The notes beneath the pieces are model-generated. The model saw nothing but the letters and a program-made list of their open reading frames with translations. It was not told where the DNA came from and searched no databases. 64,000 bases of DNA, from assembly GCA_964633355.1 (NCBI GenBank), contig CAZWGO010000005.1:54876-118875 (forward strand). The letters are read 5' to 3'. A program made the translations under genes and the position numbers. Position 1 is the first letter of the stretch; each line of letters starts with the position of its first letter. Shown one piece after another: positions 16,515 to 26,042 of this stretch. This DNA comes from Micavibrio_B sp964633355. GTDB lineage: Bacteria; Pseudomonadota; Alphaproteobacteria; Micavibrionales; Micavibrionaceae.

Positions 16515-18208
16515 GCAGGCTCGACGATCTTCTCTTTTTCTTCGACTAGGATGTCCTTACGCGACAATTTCCCAATCATGGTTTTTGGCAAAGGCTTTTC
16601 GCGGAATTCCACTTTGCGCGGCATTTCGATCGGCGAAATTTTATCTTTCAAAAATTCCTTTAAACTGTCGATGGTCAGGCTCTGACCGGCTTTGAGTTTG
16701 ACCCAAGCCTTTGGTACTTCACCGCGCTGTTCGTCCGGTATACCGGCAACGATACATTCCTCGACAGCGGGATGCAGGTAGATGGCTTCCTCGATAATGC
16801 GCGGATAGACGTTATAGCCATTGACCAAGATCAAATCCTTGATGCGGTCGACGATATAAAAGAAACCTTCCGCATCCATATAAGCTATATCGCCGGTGCG
16901 AAGGAAATCACCACGCATTACCTGCGCCGTTTCCTCAGGTCTGTTCCAATAGCCTTTCATCACTTGCGGGCCCTTAATGCAAACCTCGCCGCGCTCGCCT
17001 TGCGCCACAAGTTCGCCCGTTTCGGGGTTTTGCAATTCGACAATCGTGCCCGGGATCGGCAGACCGATAGAGCCGGACTTGGTCGTATTGTCGGTCGGAT
17101 TGATACAAGCAATCGGCGAGCTTTCGGTCAGGCCGTAACCTTCGACCAGAACACAGCCCGACACCGCTTCGAATCTCTTCTTTACCTCGACCGGCAACGG
17201 CGCACCGCCTGAAATGCAATATTTCAGCGACGTCAGGTCGTATTTGGACAGATCGGAAATATTATTGATTGCCGTATAGATTGCAGGCACCGCCGGGAAA
17301 TAATGCGGTTTTTTCTTCGAGATCGTCTCCAGTGTCGGAACAAGCTCGAATTTTGGCAAAGCGATAATTTCAAAACCGCATTTAACCGAGAAATTCATGA
17401 CGCAGGTCATGGCGAAGACGTGGAAAAACGGGATCACACCCAGCATACGCTCTTGTCCGTGAACAGCCTCAGGAAACCACGCGGTCGCCTGTTCGACATT
17501 ACTGCTTAAATTGGCATGGGTTAGCATCGCGCCTTTGGGAACGCCGGTCGTGCCACCGGTATATTGAAGAAGCGCGACATCGTTATGCACGTCAACCGCC
17601 GGCCATTCAAACTTTCCGTCATTGGAGAGGAGCTTTTCAAATTTGATATGGCGGTCGTCATTGGGCACGCTTGCAACTTCCTTGGCTTTGACAATCGGGA
17701 AGAGCAAATTCTTTGGAAACGGCAAAATATTGGCAAAGCTGCAAATCACCACCTGATTGAGGCGCGTTTTTTCCAGCATGATCGCCATTTTGTCGTAGAT
17801 CATCTTGATGTCGCAGGTGATCATTAGGTCGGTGCCGGAATCCTCAATCTGGTTCATTAGCTCTTTTTCCGAATAGAGCGGATTATAATTGACGATAGTT
17901 GCACCGGTTTTGGCGATGGCGTAATAGGCAATCAGGAAATACGGCGTATTGGGCAGGCAAATTCCGACTTTAACGCCTTTTTCGACACCGACGTCGTGCA
18001 GACCCTTGGCCATTTTATCGGTCATCTGGCCGATCTGCTCCCAAGTCCATTTTTTACCCATGAAATCAAAGGCCGGACGGTCGCCGAATTTGCGGCGCGT
18101 CACTTCCAGATAGGTATAGATGGGAACGGCAGGAATTTCTTTATTCCACAATACTTTGGACGGATAATTTTTTTCCCAGATATAGGAGGAGGAAGTAGAT
18201 GAGGTCAT
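16511..18208 (-). CDS. fadD: Long-chain-fatty-acid-CoA ligase
   Basis: AMP-forming acyl-CoA synthetase that activates fatty acids for beta-oxidation or lipid synthesis. The P-loop motif YTGGTTGVPKGAMLTHANL, the motif VEGYGLTESSP and the hinge region DRIKDLILVNGYNVYPRIIE are all present, and the C-terminal lysine motif PKTMIGKLSRKD is intact. The 565-residue length is normal. It stands alone, convergent with pheT with shared stop bases. It may supply acyl-CoA to the acyl-CoA dehydrogenase encoded near the window's right edge. Confidence 0.93.
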   Translation of the reverse strand: MTSSTSSSYIWEKNYPSKVLWNKEIPAVPIYTYLEVTRRKFGDRPAFDFMGKKWTWEQIGQMTDKMAKGLHDVGVEKGVKVGICLPNTPYFLIAYYAIAKTGATIVNYNPLYSEKELMNQIEDSGTDLMITCDIKMIYDKMAIMLEKTRLNQVVICSFANILPFPKNLLFPIVKAKEVASVPNDDRHIKFEKLLSNDGKFEWPAVDVHNDVALLQYTGGTTGVPKGAMLTHANLSSNVEQATAWFPEAVHGQERMLGVIPFFHVFAMTCVMNFSVKCGFEIIALPKFELVPTLETISKKKPHYFPAVPAIYTAINNISDLSKYDLTSLKYCISGGAPLPVEVKKRFEAVSGCVLVEGYGLTESSPIACINPTDNTTKSGSIGLPIPGTIVELQNPETGELVAQGERGEVCIKGPQVMKGYWNRPEETAQVMRGDFLRTGDIAYMDAEGFFYIVDRIKDLILVNGYNVYPRIIEEAIYLHPAVEECIVAGIPDEQRGEVPKAWVKLKAGQSLTIDSLKEFLKDKISPIEMPRKVEFREKPLPKTMIGKLSRKDILVEEKEKIVEPA

Positions 18209-18485
18209 TCTGTTTCCTTATTTATACTGCACTGCACATAAACGCTTGATACAATTAGGTCTTTTAAGTGTAACACTCAAAATCCGCCCTGTCATATTTT
18301 TTGAAGCTTTGTTTCTGATGGGAACTCTTTTGTGTTCTAAAACGTAAGTATAGATGCGCGTTAAAAGCATGATTTCTAATGTATGCAGCGATTTCATAAG
18401 TGCTGAATAAACTGGACGTCCTGCAAAAAATGCGTTACTTATTTTCCTTAGTCATATTAGTACTTCTGCCGGGGGGCATGAAAAC

Positions 18486-19010
18486 TTGTCTATAGCACAA
18501 CACACATATCCGGCACCGGACGCAGACGCGATTCCTGTGCGCGCTCGCCTTAAGTGGTTTAACGCCGCTAAAGGTTTTGGCTTCGTTATACCGGACGACA
18601 ATCCGGCGGATGCCTTTCTTCATGTTACTCAATTACAAAAACTTGGTATGCACGGCCTTGGCGAAGGTGCCATGATCCGCTGTCATATTGATTATGGCGA
18701 TAAGGGCGCAACCGTTACCCATGTCGTTGAAATTATCGATCCGGGCATATTGCCGCCTGATCTAATGGCACATGACGTGGAAAATGCCACTCCTTTTAGC
18801 AGTAAAGGCATCGTTAAGTGGTATAAGGCCGATAAAGGCTTTGGCTTTGTTACGCCCGATGATGGCATGAAGGACATCTTCATTCATAAAAGCTGTCTTG
18901 ACCGTGAAAAGATAGAAACCCTCTATCCCGGACAGCGCGTTCGCATTACCTTCAAAACCTTGCAAAAAGGCCGCGAAGCGGTTTCGATTTCGGTCGAAGA
19001 AACGCCTTAA
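18486..19010 (+). CDS. Double cold-shock-domain protein
   Basis: A 174-residue protein with two cold-shock domains: LKWFNAAKGFGFVIPDD at about 20-85 and VKWYKADKGFGFVTPDDGMK at about 110-172. Both keep the aromatic RNP-1-type KGFGF surface and the DIFIHKS / DAFLHVT RNP-2 region, so both should bind single-stranded nucleic acid. It probably acts as an RNA chaperone. A TTG start is chosen because the nearest upstream ATG meets a stop after five codons; GGGGGG lies upstream. Tandem CSD proteins are common in Alphaproteobacteria. Confidence 0.88.
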   Translation: MSIAQHTYPAPDADAIPVRARLKWFNAAKGFGFVIPDDNPADAFLHVTQLQKLGMHGLGEGAMIRCHIDYGDKGATVTHVVEIIDPGILPPDLMAHDVENATPFSSKGIVKWYKADKGFGFVTPDDGMKDIFIHKSCLDREKIETLYPGQRVRITFKTLQKGREAVSISVEETP

Positions 19011-19012
19011 AT

Positions 19013-19042
19013 AAAAAACCGGACATTAAGTCCGGCTTTTTT
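19013..19042 (+). terminator. Intrinsic terminator after the cold-shock gene
   Basis: CCGGAC (19019-19024) pairs with GTCCGG (19030-19035), flanked by A-run and T-run; it could act in both directions. Confidence 0.85.
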
Positions 19043-19073
19043 AACTCAGTAACTCATTGAATTTATTTTATAT

Positions 19074-19586
19074 TTATCCGGCCGTCTTACGAACGACATT
19101 GGTGTCTATTTTCGCTAGTTCATCGACTTTTAATTTACCGCGTGTGCTGGCCTGATAGGCAAGGCGCGTATGATTGTCGCAATAGGTCATGCCTGGAGAA
19201 GCATTACAGCCACAAAACTTGAAGCCTTCCTGTTTCGGGTCACCGATTGGCCAGCGGCAGGTGCTTTCACGCAATTCGGTTAGTTGAATGCCTTTGATCG
19301 GAATATTTTCTTCCCGCATCGAGGGCTGGATCGGCGCGGATGGAACCCGCTCGCGAATTGTAATCTTTGGCGCTCTCTGATCGTTGGAAACCTTGCTTAA
19401 CGCTGCTTCGACACGACCACCTGTTACCTGAACAGGAGAAACACGGCCCGAAAGTTTCAGGCGATGGGCTTTACCGATAACGGCATTACGCGTAACACCG
19501 CCCAGCATTTTAGCAATTTCCGCGGCGGTTTTACCTTCGCCCCAAAGTTGCTTGAGTTGTGAAACTCTTTCATCAGTCCAGCTCAA
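19074..19586 (-). CDS. gcrA: GcrA cell-cycle regulator
   Basis: A 170-residue alphaproteobacterial regulator that binds sigma-70 holoenzyme and CcrM-methylated GANTC promoters. The N-terminal DNA-binding domain is textbook (MSWTDERVSQLKQLWGEGKT, then AAEIAKMLGGVTRNAVIGKA). The C-terminal sigma-interacting region has CRWPIGDPKQEGFKFCG and the paired cysteines. Its upstream region carries a DnaA box and three GANTC sites, matching how gcrA is driven in Caulobacter. Confidence 0.95.
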   Translation of the reverse strand: MSWTDERVSQLKQLWGEGKTAAEIAKMLGGVTRNAVIGKAHRLKLSGRVSPVQVTGGRVEAALSKVSNDQRAPKITIRERVPSAPIQPSMREENIPIKGIQLTELRESTCRWPIGDPKQEGFKFCGCNASPGMTYCDNHTRLAYQASTRGKLKVDELAKIDTNVVRKTAG

Positions 19587-19654
19587 TTGTTATCTCCCCA
19601 TCAAAAATTATTTGAATGCATGTCTGGAATACAATTTTAGCTTATCACCTGCAT

Positions 19655-19701
19655 GATTCACTCGCCAAGAATCGCTGATTCTTTTTTACGATTTATCCAC
19701 A
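19655..19701 (-). promoter_or_regulatory. gcrA upstream control region: DnaA box and three GANTC sites
   Basis: GANTC occurs at 19655-19659, 19669-19673 and 19677-19681. A perfect DnaA box TTATCCACA lies at 19693-19701. All are 70-115 bases before the gcrA start. In Caulobacter, DnaA activates gcrA, and GANTC methylation by CcrM marks replication state (established), so this arrangement is likely functional; that is inference. Confidence 0.6.
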
Positions 19702-19749
19702 ACGGATAAAATTCAAGATGTAACTGCTTTTAACCTTGACGCAGACGCA

Positions 19750-20655
19750 TTATGCGTCGTGGTCCAATCCCCACTCGGCATAATATTCAGGATTGTCATG
19801 CCATTTTTCGCTCACGCGCACGAAAAGATTCAAATGAATTTTGCTTTCGAGAATTTCTTCAAGTTCTTTACGCGAAGCCGTACCAATTTGTTTCAACTTT
19901 GATCCACCTTTACCGACAACAATTCCTTTTTGTGAATCGCGCTCGACATGAATGATCTGGCGAATACGCACATCACCGTTTTCAAACTGCTCCCACTCTT
20001 CGGTTTGCACCGTTGTCGAATAGGGAAGCTCTTCATGAAGTTGATTAAAAATCTGTTCGCGCGTAATTTCCGCAGCCAAAAGTCGTATCGGCAAATCCGT
20101 CATTTGATCTTCCGCAAACAACCACGGCCCTTCGGGTAAATGCTTGCCGATATTACGGATTAAATCCTTGACGCCATTGCCTTTGAGCGCGGAAATCATA
20201 AACGTCTGGCCGAAATCGTATTCAGCGTTGAGCTTCCCTGCCAAATCGAGAAAAGCCTGCGGCGAAATGGCATCTCCCTTGTTCAAAACAAGCCATACTT
20301 TCTTCAAATTCAGGCTCTTGAGTTTTTTGAGCACCTCATTGTCTTTATTGCTGAACGGGCGGCTGGCATCGACGATGTACAGCGTCAAATCCGCTTCCTC
20401 GGAACTTCCCCAGGCGGCAGAGACCATCGCACGCTCCAACCTTGTCGACGGCTTGAACAAACCGGGCGTGTCCATCAACACGACTTGCGTTTGATCCTCG
20501 ATAAAGATTCCTAAAATCCGGTTGCGCGTGGTTTGAACTTTTCTGGAGACGATGCTGACTTTCGCCCCGACCATCTGGTTGACCAATGTGGACTTTCCGG
20601 CATTGGGCGCACCGAGGATCGCGACATAGCCGCATCTTGTTTGCTGATCAGTCAT
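19750..20655 (-). CDS. era: GTPase Era
   Basis: A 301-residue Ras-like GTPase needed for 16S rRNA maturation and 30S assembly. The G-motifs are clear: G1 GAPNAGKSTL, G3 DTPGLF, G4 NKGD, G5 ISAL. The C-terminal KH domain is present (REQIFNQLHEELPYS, then IVVGKGGSKLKQIG). Its start overlaps the rnc stop by 8 bases. recO, often next in this operon in other bacteria, is missing here. Confidence 0.97.
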   Translation of the reverse strand: MTDQQTRCGYVAILGAPNAGKSTLVNQMVGAKVSIVSRKVQTTRNRILGIFIEDQTQVVLMDTPGLFKPSTRLERAMVSAAWGSSEEADLTLYIVDASRPFSNKDNEVLKKLKSLNLKKVWLVLNKGDAISPQAFLDLAGKLNAEYDFGQTFMISALKGNGVKDLIRNIGKHLPEGPWLFAEDQMTDLPIRLLAAEITREQIFNQLHEELPYSTTVQTEEWEQFENGDVRIRQIIHVERDSQKGIVVGKGGSKLKQIGTASRKELEEILESKIHLNLFVRVSEKWHDNPEYYAEWGLDHDA

Positions 20656-21331
20656 TCCAGTGATGCTCTTGTAAATAATCTATAAATTTTTTGGCCGCTT
20701 CTTTTTCGGCGACGCGTCGTGACGATCCGATGCCGACTTGAATGCCGTATCCCTTCACCGTGACCGAGACATGAAAGACTGGTGCATGGTCGGGCCCTTC
20801 ACGCTTGATAATATCGTATACTGGTACGCCAAGTTTTCGCGCCTGCGCCCATTCCTGCAATCCCGTTTTGGAATCAATAGGCGGCTCTTTCAGAATATGG
20901 ATTTTTTCGCCCCACAGGGCCTCAATGACGGTATGACAGGCTTCGAGGCCTTGATCGAGAAAAATAGCGCCAATTACGGCTTCCATTGAATCTGCCAGCA
21001 AATTATCCTGTTTAACGCCGCCGGCGGAGCGCTCGCCATCCGATAATATAACGACATCCGGCAAACCGATTGCAATGGCAATTTCTACCAATGTATCCGT
21101 ACAAGCCAAGGCTGAATGGCGCTTAGCAAGCCCGCCTTCACTCTCAGATGGAAATGCCTTATAGACAATATCGGCGATCACAAGACCCAAGACACGGTCC
21201 CCGAGAAATTCAAGGCGCTCGTAATTATCAGCACCCTTACTGGAATGAGTGAGCGAGCGCTGCAACAAATCGCTATCGCTGAAATGATAACCTAGACGGT
21301 CCTGAAATATTTTCAGTTCTGCCGCCATCAT
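20648..21331 (-). CDS. rnc: Ribonuclease III
   Basis: Double-strand-specific endonuclease for rRNA and mRNA processing, 227 residues. The signature ERLEFLGDRVLGLVIAD and the second acidic site (LADSMEAVIGAIFLDQG) are intact. A dsRNA-binding domain forms the C-terminus (TGLQEWAQARKLGVPVY, ending near AEKEAAKKFIDYL). It overlaps lepB by 4 bases and era by 8, so all three are coupled. Confidence 0.96.
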   Translation of the reverse strand: MMAAELKIFQDRLGYHFSDSDLLQRSLTHSSKGADNYERLEFLGDRVLGLVIADIVYKAFPSESEGGLAKRHSALACTDTLVEIAIAIGLPDVVILSDGERSAGGVKQDNLLADSMEAVIGAIFLDQGLEACHTVIEALWGEKIHILKEPPIDSKTGLQEWAQARKLGVPVYDIIKREGPDHAPVFHVSVTVKGYGIQVGIGSSRRVAEKEAAKKFIDYLQEHHWND

Positions 21332-22101
21332 CCTGCCTTTAACGTGTGGCCATTGCCGATGCGTTTTAAGATCCGTTCATAGCGGACCGTCCATGGCCAC
21401 TTCCAGAACTGGATAATATTGGCGCTGCCATTGGTCGAGAAGAAAATGACTTCTGCGCGTCCAACAAGGTTATCGTATGGAACATAGCCGACAAGATCGA
21501 GCACACGGCTGTCGCGCGAATTGTCGCGGTTATCACCCATCATGAAATAATGATTTTCCGGCACTGTATATTTTTCCGTGTTGTCGAGCGGCATATCATC
21601 GCCCTCTTCATAAATCGTATGCACAACGCCGTTCGGCAAAGTTTCTTTATATTCGGTGGCTTTTACCGGCATGCCGTGCCCGTTATCATATTCCGACATT
21701 TTGACGAGCTTGCGATCAAGGCGCTTGTCGTTCACATAGACGCGGCCATTAATAACCTGCACCGTATCACCCGGCATTCCGATGACACGCTTGATATAAT
21801 CGATCGATGTATCGGTTGGCAGTTTGAAAACGATGACATCGCCTTGCTCAGGCTTCTTGCCGTTGATGCGACCTTCGAATTCAGCGACACCGAAAGGAAA
21901 AGAATGCGCGCTATAACCATAGCTATATTTAGACACGAAGAGATAATCGCCAACCAATAAATTGGGAATCATGGAACCTGACGGAATGTTGAACGGCTCG
22001 AACAAGAATGTCCTGATCAGCATCGCTAATAAAACGGCGATCACCGTCGTTTTGGCCAATTCGCCCCAGTCTTCTTTATCTTGTTTAGGTTTTTTGCTCA
22101 T
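21328..22101 (-). CDS. lepB: Signal peptidase I
   Basis: Membrane protease that removes signal peptides of exported proteins. One N-terminal membrane segment (TVIAVLLAMLIRTFLF) is followed by the catalytic serine in PSGSMIPNLLVGDYLFVSK and the general-base lysine in DYIKRVIGMPGD. The conserved box MGDNRDNSRDSR is present. 257 residues is normal for Alphaproteobacteria. It lies in the acpS-lepB-rnc-era order typical of the class. Confidence 0.96.
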   Translation of the reverse strand: MSKKPKQDKEDWGELAKTTVIAVLLAMLIRTFLFEPFNIPSGSMIPNLLVGDYLFVSKYSYGYSAHSFPFGVAEFEGRINGKKPEQGDVIVFKLPTDTSIDYIKRVIGMPGDTVQVINGRVYVNDKRLDRKLVKMSEYDNGHGMPVKATEYKETLPNGVVHTIYEEGDDMPLDNTEKYTVPENHYFMMGDNRDNSRDSRVLDLVGYVPYDNLVGRAEVIFFSTNGSANIIQFWKWPWTVRYERILKRIGNGHTLKAG

Positions 22102-22179
22102 TTTTATGGTTTATCCTATTAAATTCCTAAATTCTATACATCTTGACCATTTATTCGCCACGAAGGTCTTCGTAGCCTA

Positions 22180-22581
22180 CTAGTTCGCTTCCAAGATAAC
22201 CTGCGCCTCCGCAATTGGCGGCTCGTCGGTCAATGTTAAATGAATAGATAGTATCTTTCCGACAGGCGTTAAATCCTGCGCCCGCTTCAAGGCGCCATTG
22301 GTCAAAACAAGGTTCGGCTTGCCAAGCGCATCGTTTTCGACACTGATATCCTTCATATAGACGCCATTCGAAAATCCGGTGCCAAGCGCTTTCGAGCACG
22401 CCTCCTTGGCAGCAAAGCGCTTGGCATAAGTGGCGATATGTGTACCCGCCTCGCGTCGGCGCTCAGCTTTGCTAATTTCAACCTTCGAGAAAACACGATT
22501 GATGAAACGCATACCAAATCTTTCAAGCGTCTTTTCAATCCGTCTTATATCAATGAGGTCGCTGCCTGTGCCTATAATCAT
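22180..22581 (-). CDS. acpS: Holo-[acyl-carrier-protein] synthase
   Basis: Transfers 4'-phosphopantetheine from CoA to acyl carrier protein. The N-terminal metal site GTGSDLIDIRRIEKTLERFG and the second motif RFAAKEACSKALGTG are both present. 133 residues is the usual size. The start overlaps the DUF2062 gene's stop by 4 bases. Confidence 0.95.
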   Translation of the reverse strand: MIIGTGSDLIDIRRIEKTLERFGMRFINRVFSKVEISKAERRREAGTHIATYAKRFAAKEACSKALGTGFSNGVYMKDISVENDALGKPNLVLTNGALKRAQDLTPVGKILSIHLTLTDEPPIAEAQVILEAN

Positions 22582-23159
22582 TCGACTTGCCCCGTGATAC
22601 TGCGCGCCTCTTTATGCAGGCGGTTTTCTTTCCACATATGCTGCGTCTTACGCAGATGATCGATGATCCAGTGAAAAATAACATAAAAAATAGGAAAAGT
22701 GACTATCATGGCAATAAATCCGCCCATGATCCATGGCGCCATTAAGGGCCATGGATCATGGGTGATTTCATGAACTAATTCCGCCCATTCAAAACGCCCC
22801 GGCATCTGGCGAACATTTAAGCCAAAGTGGATAAAAGTGATTTTTCCGATCCAGTATGAAAACCACCACATAAAAGGGAGTGTCCATGGATTTCCTATCA
22901 ATGTACCTAAAAAACCGGAAATCAGATTGGCCCGCAACATAAGGCACAAGGCCACAGCACCAATGACATGCGTACCGGGAAGCGGCGTAAAAGAAATAGC
23001 TGCGCCAATCGCGAGACCAGCAGCGATTTTATAATTACTGTCTTTCAGGCGGACAACGCGGTGACGCCAATAGCGCGAGGAGCGCCGAAGGCCCATCGAC
23101 GGCCAGACACTTTCTTGAAATTTTTTTGACAATGGTTTTGGCTGACGGCTTGTAAACAT
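22578..23159 (-). CDS. DUF2062 membrane protein
   Basis: A 193-residue protein with a basic N-terminus, then the DUF2062 core: LAIGAAISFTPLPGTHVIGA followed by LRANLISGFLGTLIGNPWT and two further hydrophobic segments. Family members are inner-membrane proteins of unknown function, and in Alphaproteobacteria one is often found between rsh and acpS, as here. It is 16 bases from rsh and overlaps acpS by 4 bases. Confidence 0.85.
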   Translation of the reverse strand: MFTSRQPKPLSKKFQESVWPSMGLRRSSRYWRHRVVRLKDSNYKIAAGLAIGAAISFTPLPGTHVIGAVALCLMLRANLISGFLGTLIGNPWTLPFMWWFSYWIGKITFIHFGLNVRQMPGRFEWAELVHEITHDPWPLMAPWIMGGFIAMIVTFPIFYVIFHWIIDHLRKTQHMWKENRLHKEARSITGQVE

Positions 23160-23175
23160 TTTTTAGCGTCCGCAC

Positions 23176-25353
23176 CTATCTTCCACGAGCACGTTCCACA
23201 TTGATAATCTGTGGCGTAGCCCGTAATGCAGCCATAATATTATTCAGATGCTTGGTGTCATTCACCGAAACATCGATAAACATATCCCAGAAATCGACGG
23301 TGCGACTGGTGATTTTCAAATTCGTGATATTACCGCCACTTTTGCCGATCACAGTCGATAACGTCCCCAGCACGCCCGGCGCGTTTTGAATAGTGATAAC
23401 CAGGCGTCCGACGCGCTCTTCCGCGTTTTCAGGAGAATCCCCCCACGATACATCGATCCAGCGTTCCGGCGTGTCGGCAAACTGCTCAAGCGTTTCGCAG
23501 TCGATCGTGTGAATTGTAACGCCTTTACCGGTCGTAACAATGCCGACGATGCGATCCCCGGGAAGCGGGTGACAACAACGCGCAAAGTGAACGGCCATGC
23601 CCGGAATAAGACCAGTGATCGGTAATTTGTCCTTGCTGTCCCGGCTTTGCTGGACATTGCGGCGAACGGTCGGAATATCTTCCGGCTCAAGTATCTTTTT
23701 ATCGGCTTCCGGTTTATGCGACGGAAAGATAGCGCGAAACACATCACGTCCAACCAGATTACCCGCACCGATACCGGCATAAATATCTTCGGCGTCATGA
23801 CATTCTTTGAATTGCGAAACGATACCCGCAACGGCTTTTTCGGTGAATTCATAACCTTCGGTGCGGAAAATCTTTTGCAGCATCGCCCGGCCCAGCGTGA
23901 CATATTCAACTTTTTGCTGCTGGCGGATAAAGCGGCGAATATGCGAACGCGCTTTTCCGGTGGCAACAAAGCGCTCCCATGTCGGCGAGGGGTTCTGTGT
24001 TTTGGCGGTAACGATATCGACCTGATCGCCATTTTGTAATTTAGTGTTGAGCGGCGCGATACGTCCGTTAATTTTTGCACCAATACAGCGATTGCCGACA
24101 TTCGAGTGAATGGCATAGGCAAAATCGATCGGCGTCGAACCTTGCGGCAATTCGATCAGATCGCCTTTTGGCGTAAAGGCAAAAACGCGGTCCTGAAATA
24201 ATTCAAGCTTGGTATTCTCCCAGAAATCTTCCGGCCTTTGGTCCTGCTCCAGAATATCGAGAAGCTCACGAAGCCAGCGATATTTTTTTGCATCATTCAG
24301 CGCCGCTGCAACATCATGCTGCTTATAAGCCCAGTGCGCGGCCACGCCGAGATCGGCTTCCATATGCATAGCAATCGTACGAATTTGAATTTCAATTCGC
24401 TGATTGCCCGGCCCGATAACCGTCGTATGCAAAGAGCGATAACCGTTGGGTTTTGGCGTCGAGATAAAATCCTTGAAGCGCCCGGGCACAACCGGATAAT
24501 TCGAGTGAATGACGCCGAGCGCATGATAACACTCCTCGATATTATCGACCACGATCCGGAAGGCCATGATATCGGAAAGCTGCTCGAACGAAATGTTCTT
24601 GCGCTGCATTTTCTTCCAGATGGAATAGCGCGTTTTTTCACGTCCGGTAATTTGTGCGGAAATCGTTGCTGCTTTGAGTAATTTTTCAAGCTCGCTGATG
24701 ATATTATGGACGACACCGCCGCCCTCCTGACGCAGGAAAGAAAGGCGGTTGGTCAGGCTTTCCCGCGCTTCAGTATTGATATAGGCAAAAGACAGATCTT
24801 CAAGCTCTTCCTTAACCTTATGTATCCCGATACGCTCAGCAAGCGGCGCATAAATTTCGATCGTTTCACGGGCGATACGGCGACGTTTCTCGGGATTGGG
24901 GAAATGATGCAGCGTTCGCATATTATGCAGGCGGTCGGCAAGCTTGACGAGCAGCACGCGGATATCTTCCGACATGGCAAGAACGAGTTTGCGGAAATTT
25001 TCCGCCTGTTTTCCTTCGACTGTCTGGCTTTCGATCTTTGTTAGTTTAGAAACGCCGTTGACGAGCTGCGCCACTTCGCCGCCGAATTGTTTCTCGAGAT
25101 CGGCATACGTCGCCTTGGTGTCCTCCAGCGTATCGTGCAAAATGGCAGTGACGATGGTCGTCGAATCCATTTTCATTTCCGCGAGAATACCGGCAACCTC
25201 GACAGGGTGAGTGTAATATTCCTCACCTGAAGCCCGCGTCTGCCCTTCATGCATTTTTTTTGCATACTCGACCGCACGCGTGATCAACCCGGAATCGGTT
25301 TCCGGATTGTATGTTTTCATTTCTGTAATAAGGTTAGCAGCGGATGCGGTCAT
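23176..25353 (-). CDS. rsh: Bifunctional (p)ppGpp synthase/hydrolase (Rsh)
   Basis: Stringent-response enzyme of 725 residues. The HD hydrolase domain is intact (YYTHPVEVAGILAEM, ILHDTLEDT), as is the synthetase domain (YSIWKKMQRKNISFEQLSDI, then FKDFISTPKPNGYRSLHTTV). TGS (VFAFTPKGDLIELPQGSTPI) and C-terminal ACT (VGRLVITIQNAPGVLGTLST) regulatory domains follow. With both catalytic domains complete, this is the single bifunctional enzyme usual in Alphaproteobacteria. It is read downstream of rpoZ, with a terminator in between. Confidence 0.95.
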   Translation of the reverse strand: MTASAANLITEMKTYNPETDSGLITRAVEYAKKMHEGQTRASGEEYYTHPVEVAGILAEMKMDSTTIVTAILHDTLEDTKATYADLEKQFGGEVAQLVNGVSKLTKIESQTVEGKQAENFRKLVLAMSEDIRVLLVKLADRLHNMRTLHHFPNPEKRRRIARETIEIYAPLAERIGIHKVKEELEDLSFAYINTEARESLTNRLSFLRQEGGGVVHNIISELEKLLKAATISAQITGREKTRYSIWKKMQRKNISFEQLSDIMAFRIVVDNIEECYHALGVIHSNYPVVPGRFKDFISTPKPNGYRSLHTTVIGPGNQRIEIQIRTIAMHMEADLGVAAHWAYKQHDVAAALNDAKKYRWLRELLDILEQDQRPEDFWENTKLELFQDRVFAFTPKGDLIELPQGSTPIDFAYAIHSNVGNRCIGAKINGRIAPLNTKLQNGDQVDIVTAKTQNPSPTWERFVATGKARSHIRRFIRQQQKVEYVTLGRAMLQKIFRTEGYEFTEKAVAGIVSQFKECHDAEDIYAGIGAGNLVGRDVFRAIFPSHKPEADKKILEPEDIPTVRRNVQQSRDSKDKLPITGLIPGMAVHFARCCHPLPGDRIVGIVTTGKGVTIHTIDCETLEQFADTPERWIDVSWGDSPENAEERVGRLVITIQNAPGVLGTLSTVIGKSGGNITNLKITSRTVDFWDMFIDVSVNDTKHLNNIMAALRATPQIINVERARGR

Positions 25354-25403
25354 AATATACTCGAAACACTAACATACTATGCGTTGAATTCATTGATAAA
25401 TGT

Positions 25404-25434
25404 AAAAAAAGCCCGCAAGATTCGCGGGCTTTTG
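25404..25434 (-). terminator. Intrinsic terminator after rpoZ
   Basis: On the minus strand GCCCGC (25424-25429) pairs with GCGGGC (25411-25416), followed by seven T. It separates rpoZ from rsh. Confidence 0.85.
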
Positions 25435-25454
25435 AATTTCATGGAAAATGAAAA

Positions 25455-25862
25455 TTAGGCTTTTTCGTCTTCTTCAGGAGCAAAACCTGCCATATCTTCC
25501 AGCGGGCTTTCTTCTTCGTCTTCATCGTCGAATTCACCGGCAGCAAAGCCCGTGCTGTTTGCGGCAGCGACAAGAGAATTCCACTCTTCTTCACCTTGCA
25601 TTTCCTCGATGACATCGTCTTTGTCATCCTGAAGCGCGAAGATGCGTTGGTGGCTCTTGATCAAATCTTCTTTGAGGTCTTCAACGCCAACAGTCTCGTC
25701 AGCAATTTCACGCAAGGATACGACCGGATTTTTGTCGTTGTCGCGGTCAACTGTCAGGGCAGCTCCTGAACCGATACGGCGCGCGCGCTGGGCGGCAACC
25801 ATGCAAAGTTCAAATCTATTGGGTACCAACAGGACACAATCTTCAACGGTAACGCGTGCCAT
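25455..25862 (-). CDS. rpoZ: RNA polymerase omega subunit
   Basis: Small RNA polymerase subunit that aids assembly and ppGpp binding. MARVTVEDCVLLVPNRFELC followed by AAQRARRIGSGAALTVDRD is the standard core. An acidic C-terminal tail (FDDEDEEESPLEDMAG) gives 135 residues, the longer form seen in Alphaproteobacteria. The association rpoZ-rsh is conserved. Confidence 0.96.
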   Translation of the reverse strand: MARVTVEDCVLLVPNRFELCMVAAQRARRIGSGAALTVDRDNDKNPVVSLREIADETVGVEDLKEDLIKSHQRIFALQDDKDDVIEEMQGEEEWNSLVAAANSTGFAAGEFDDEDEEESPLEDMAGFAPEEDEKA

Positions 25863-26042
25863 CTATTCTTCCTTATTAATCTTGATTTCAGTGAATGCGA
25901 GTATATATCCCTATCATAATCCATTTGCAAGTTTTTGATATACCAAGGGTTTTGAGAAATTTTGCAGATAAAATCTCCGGGAAGAAAATACTATTATGTT
26001 TAATGCATTTAGAAGATTATTTTTTAACATAAGAGAGGTTTT

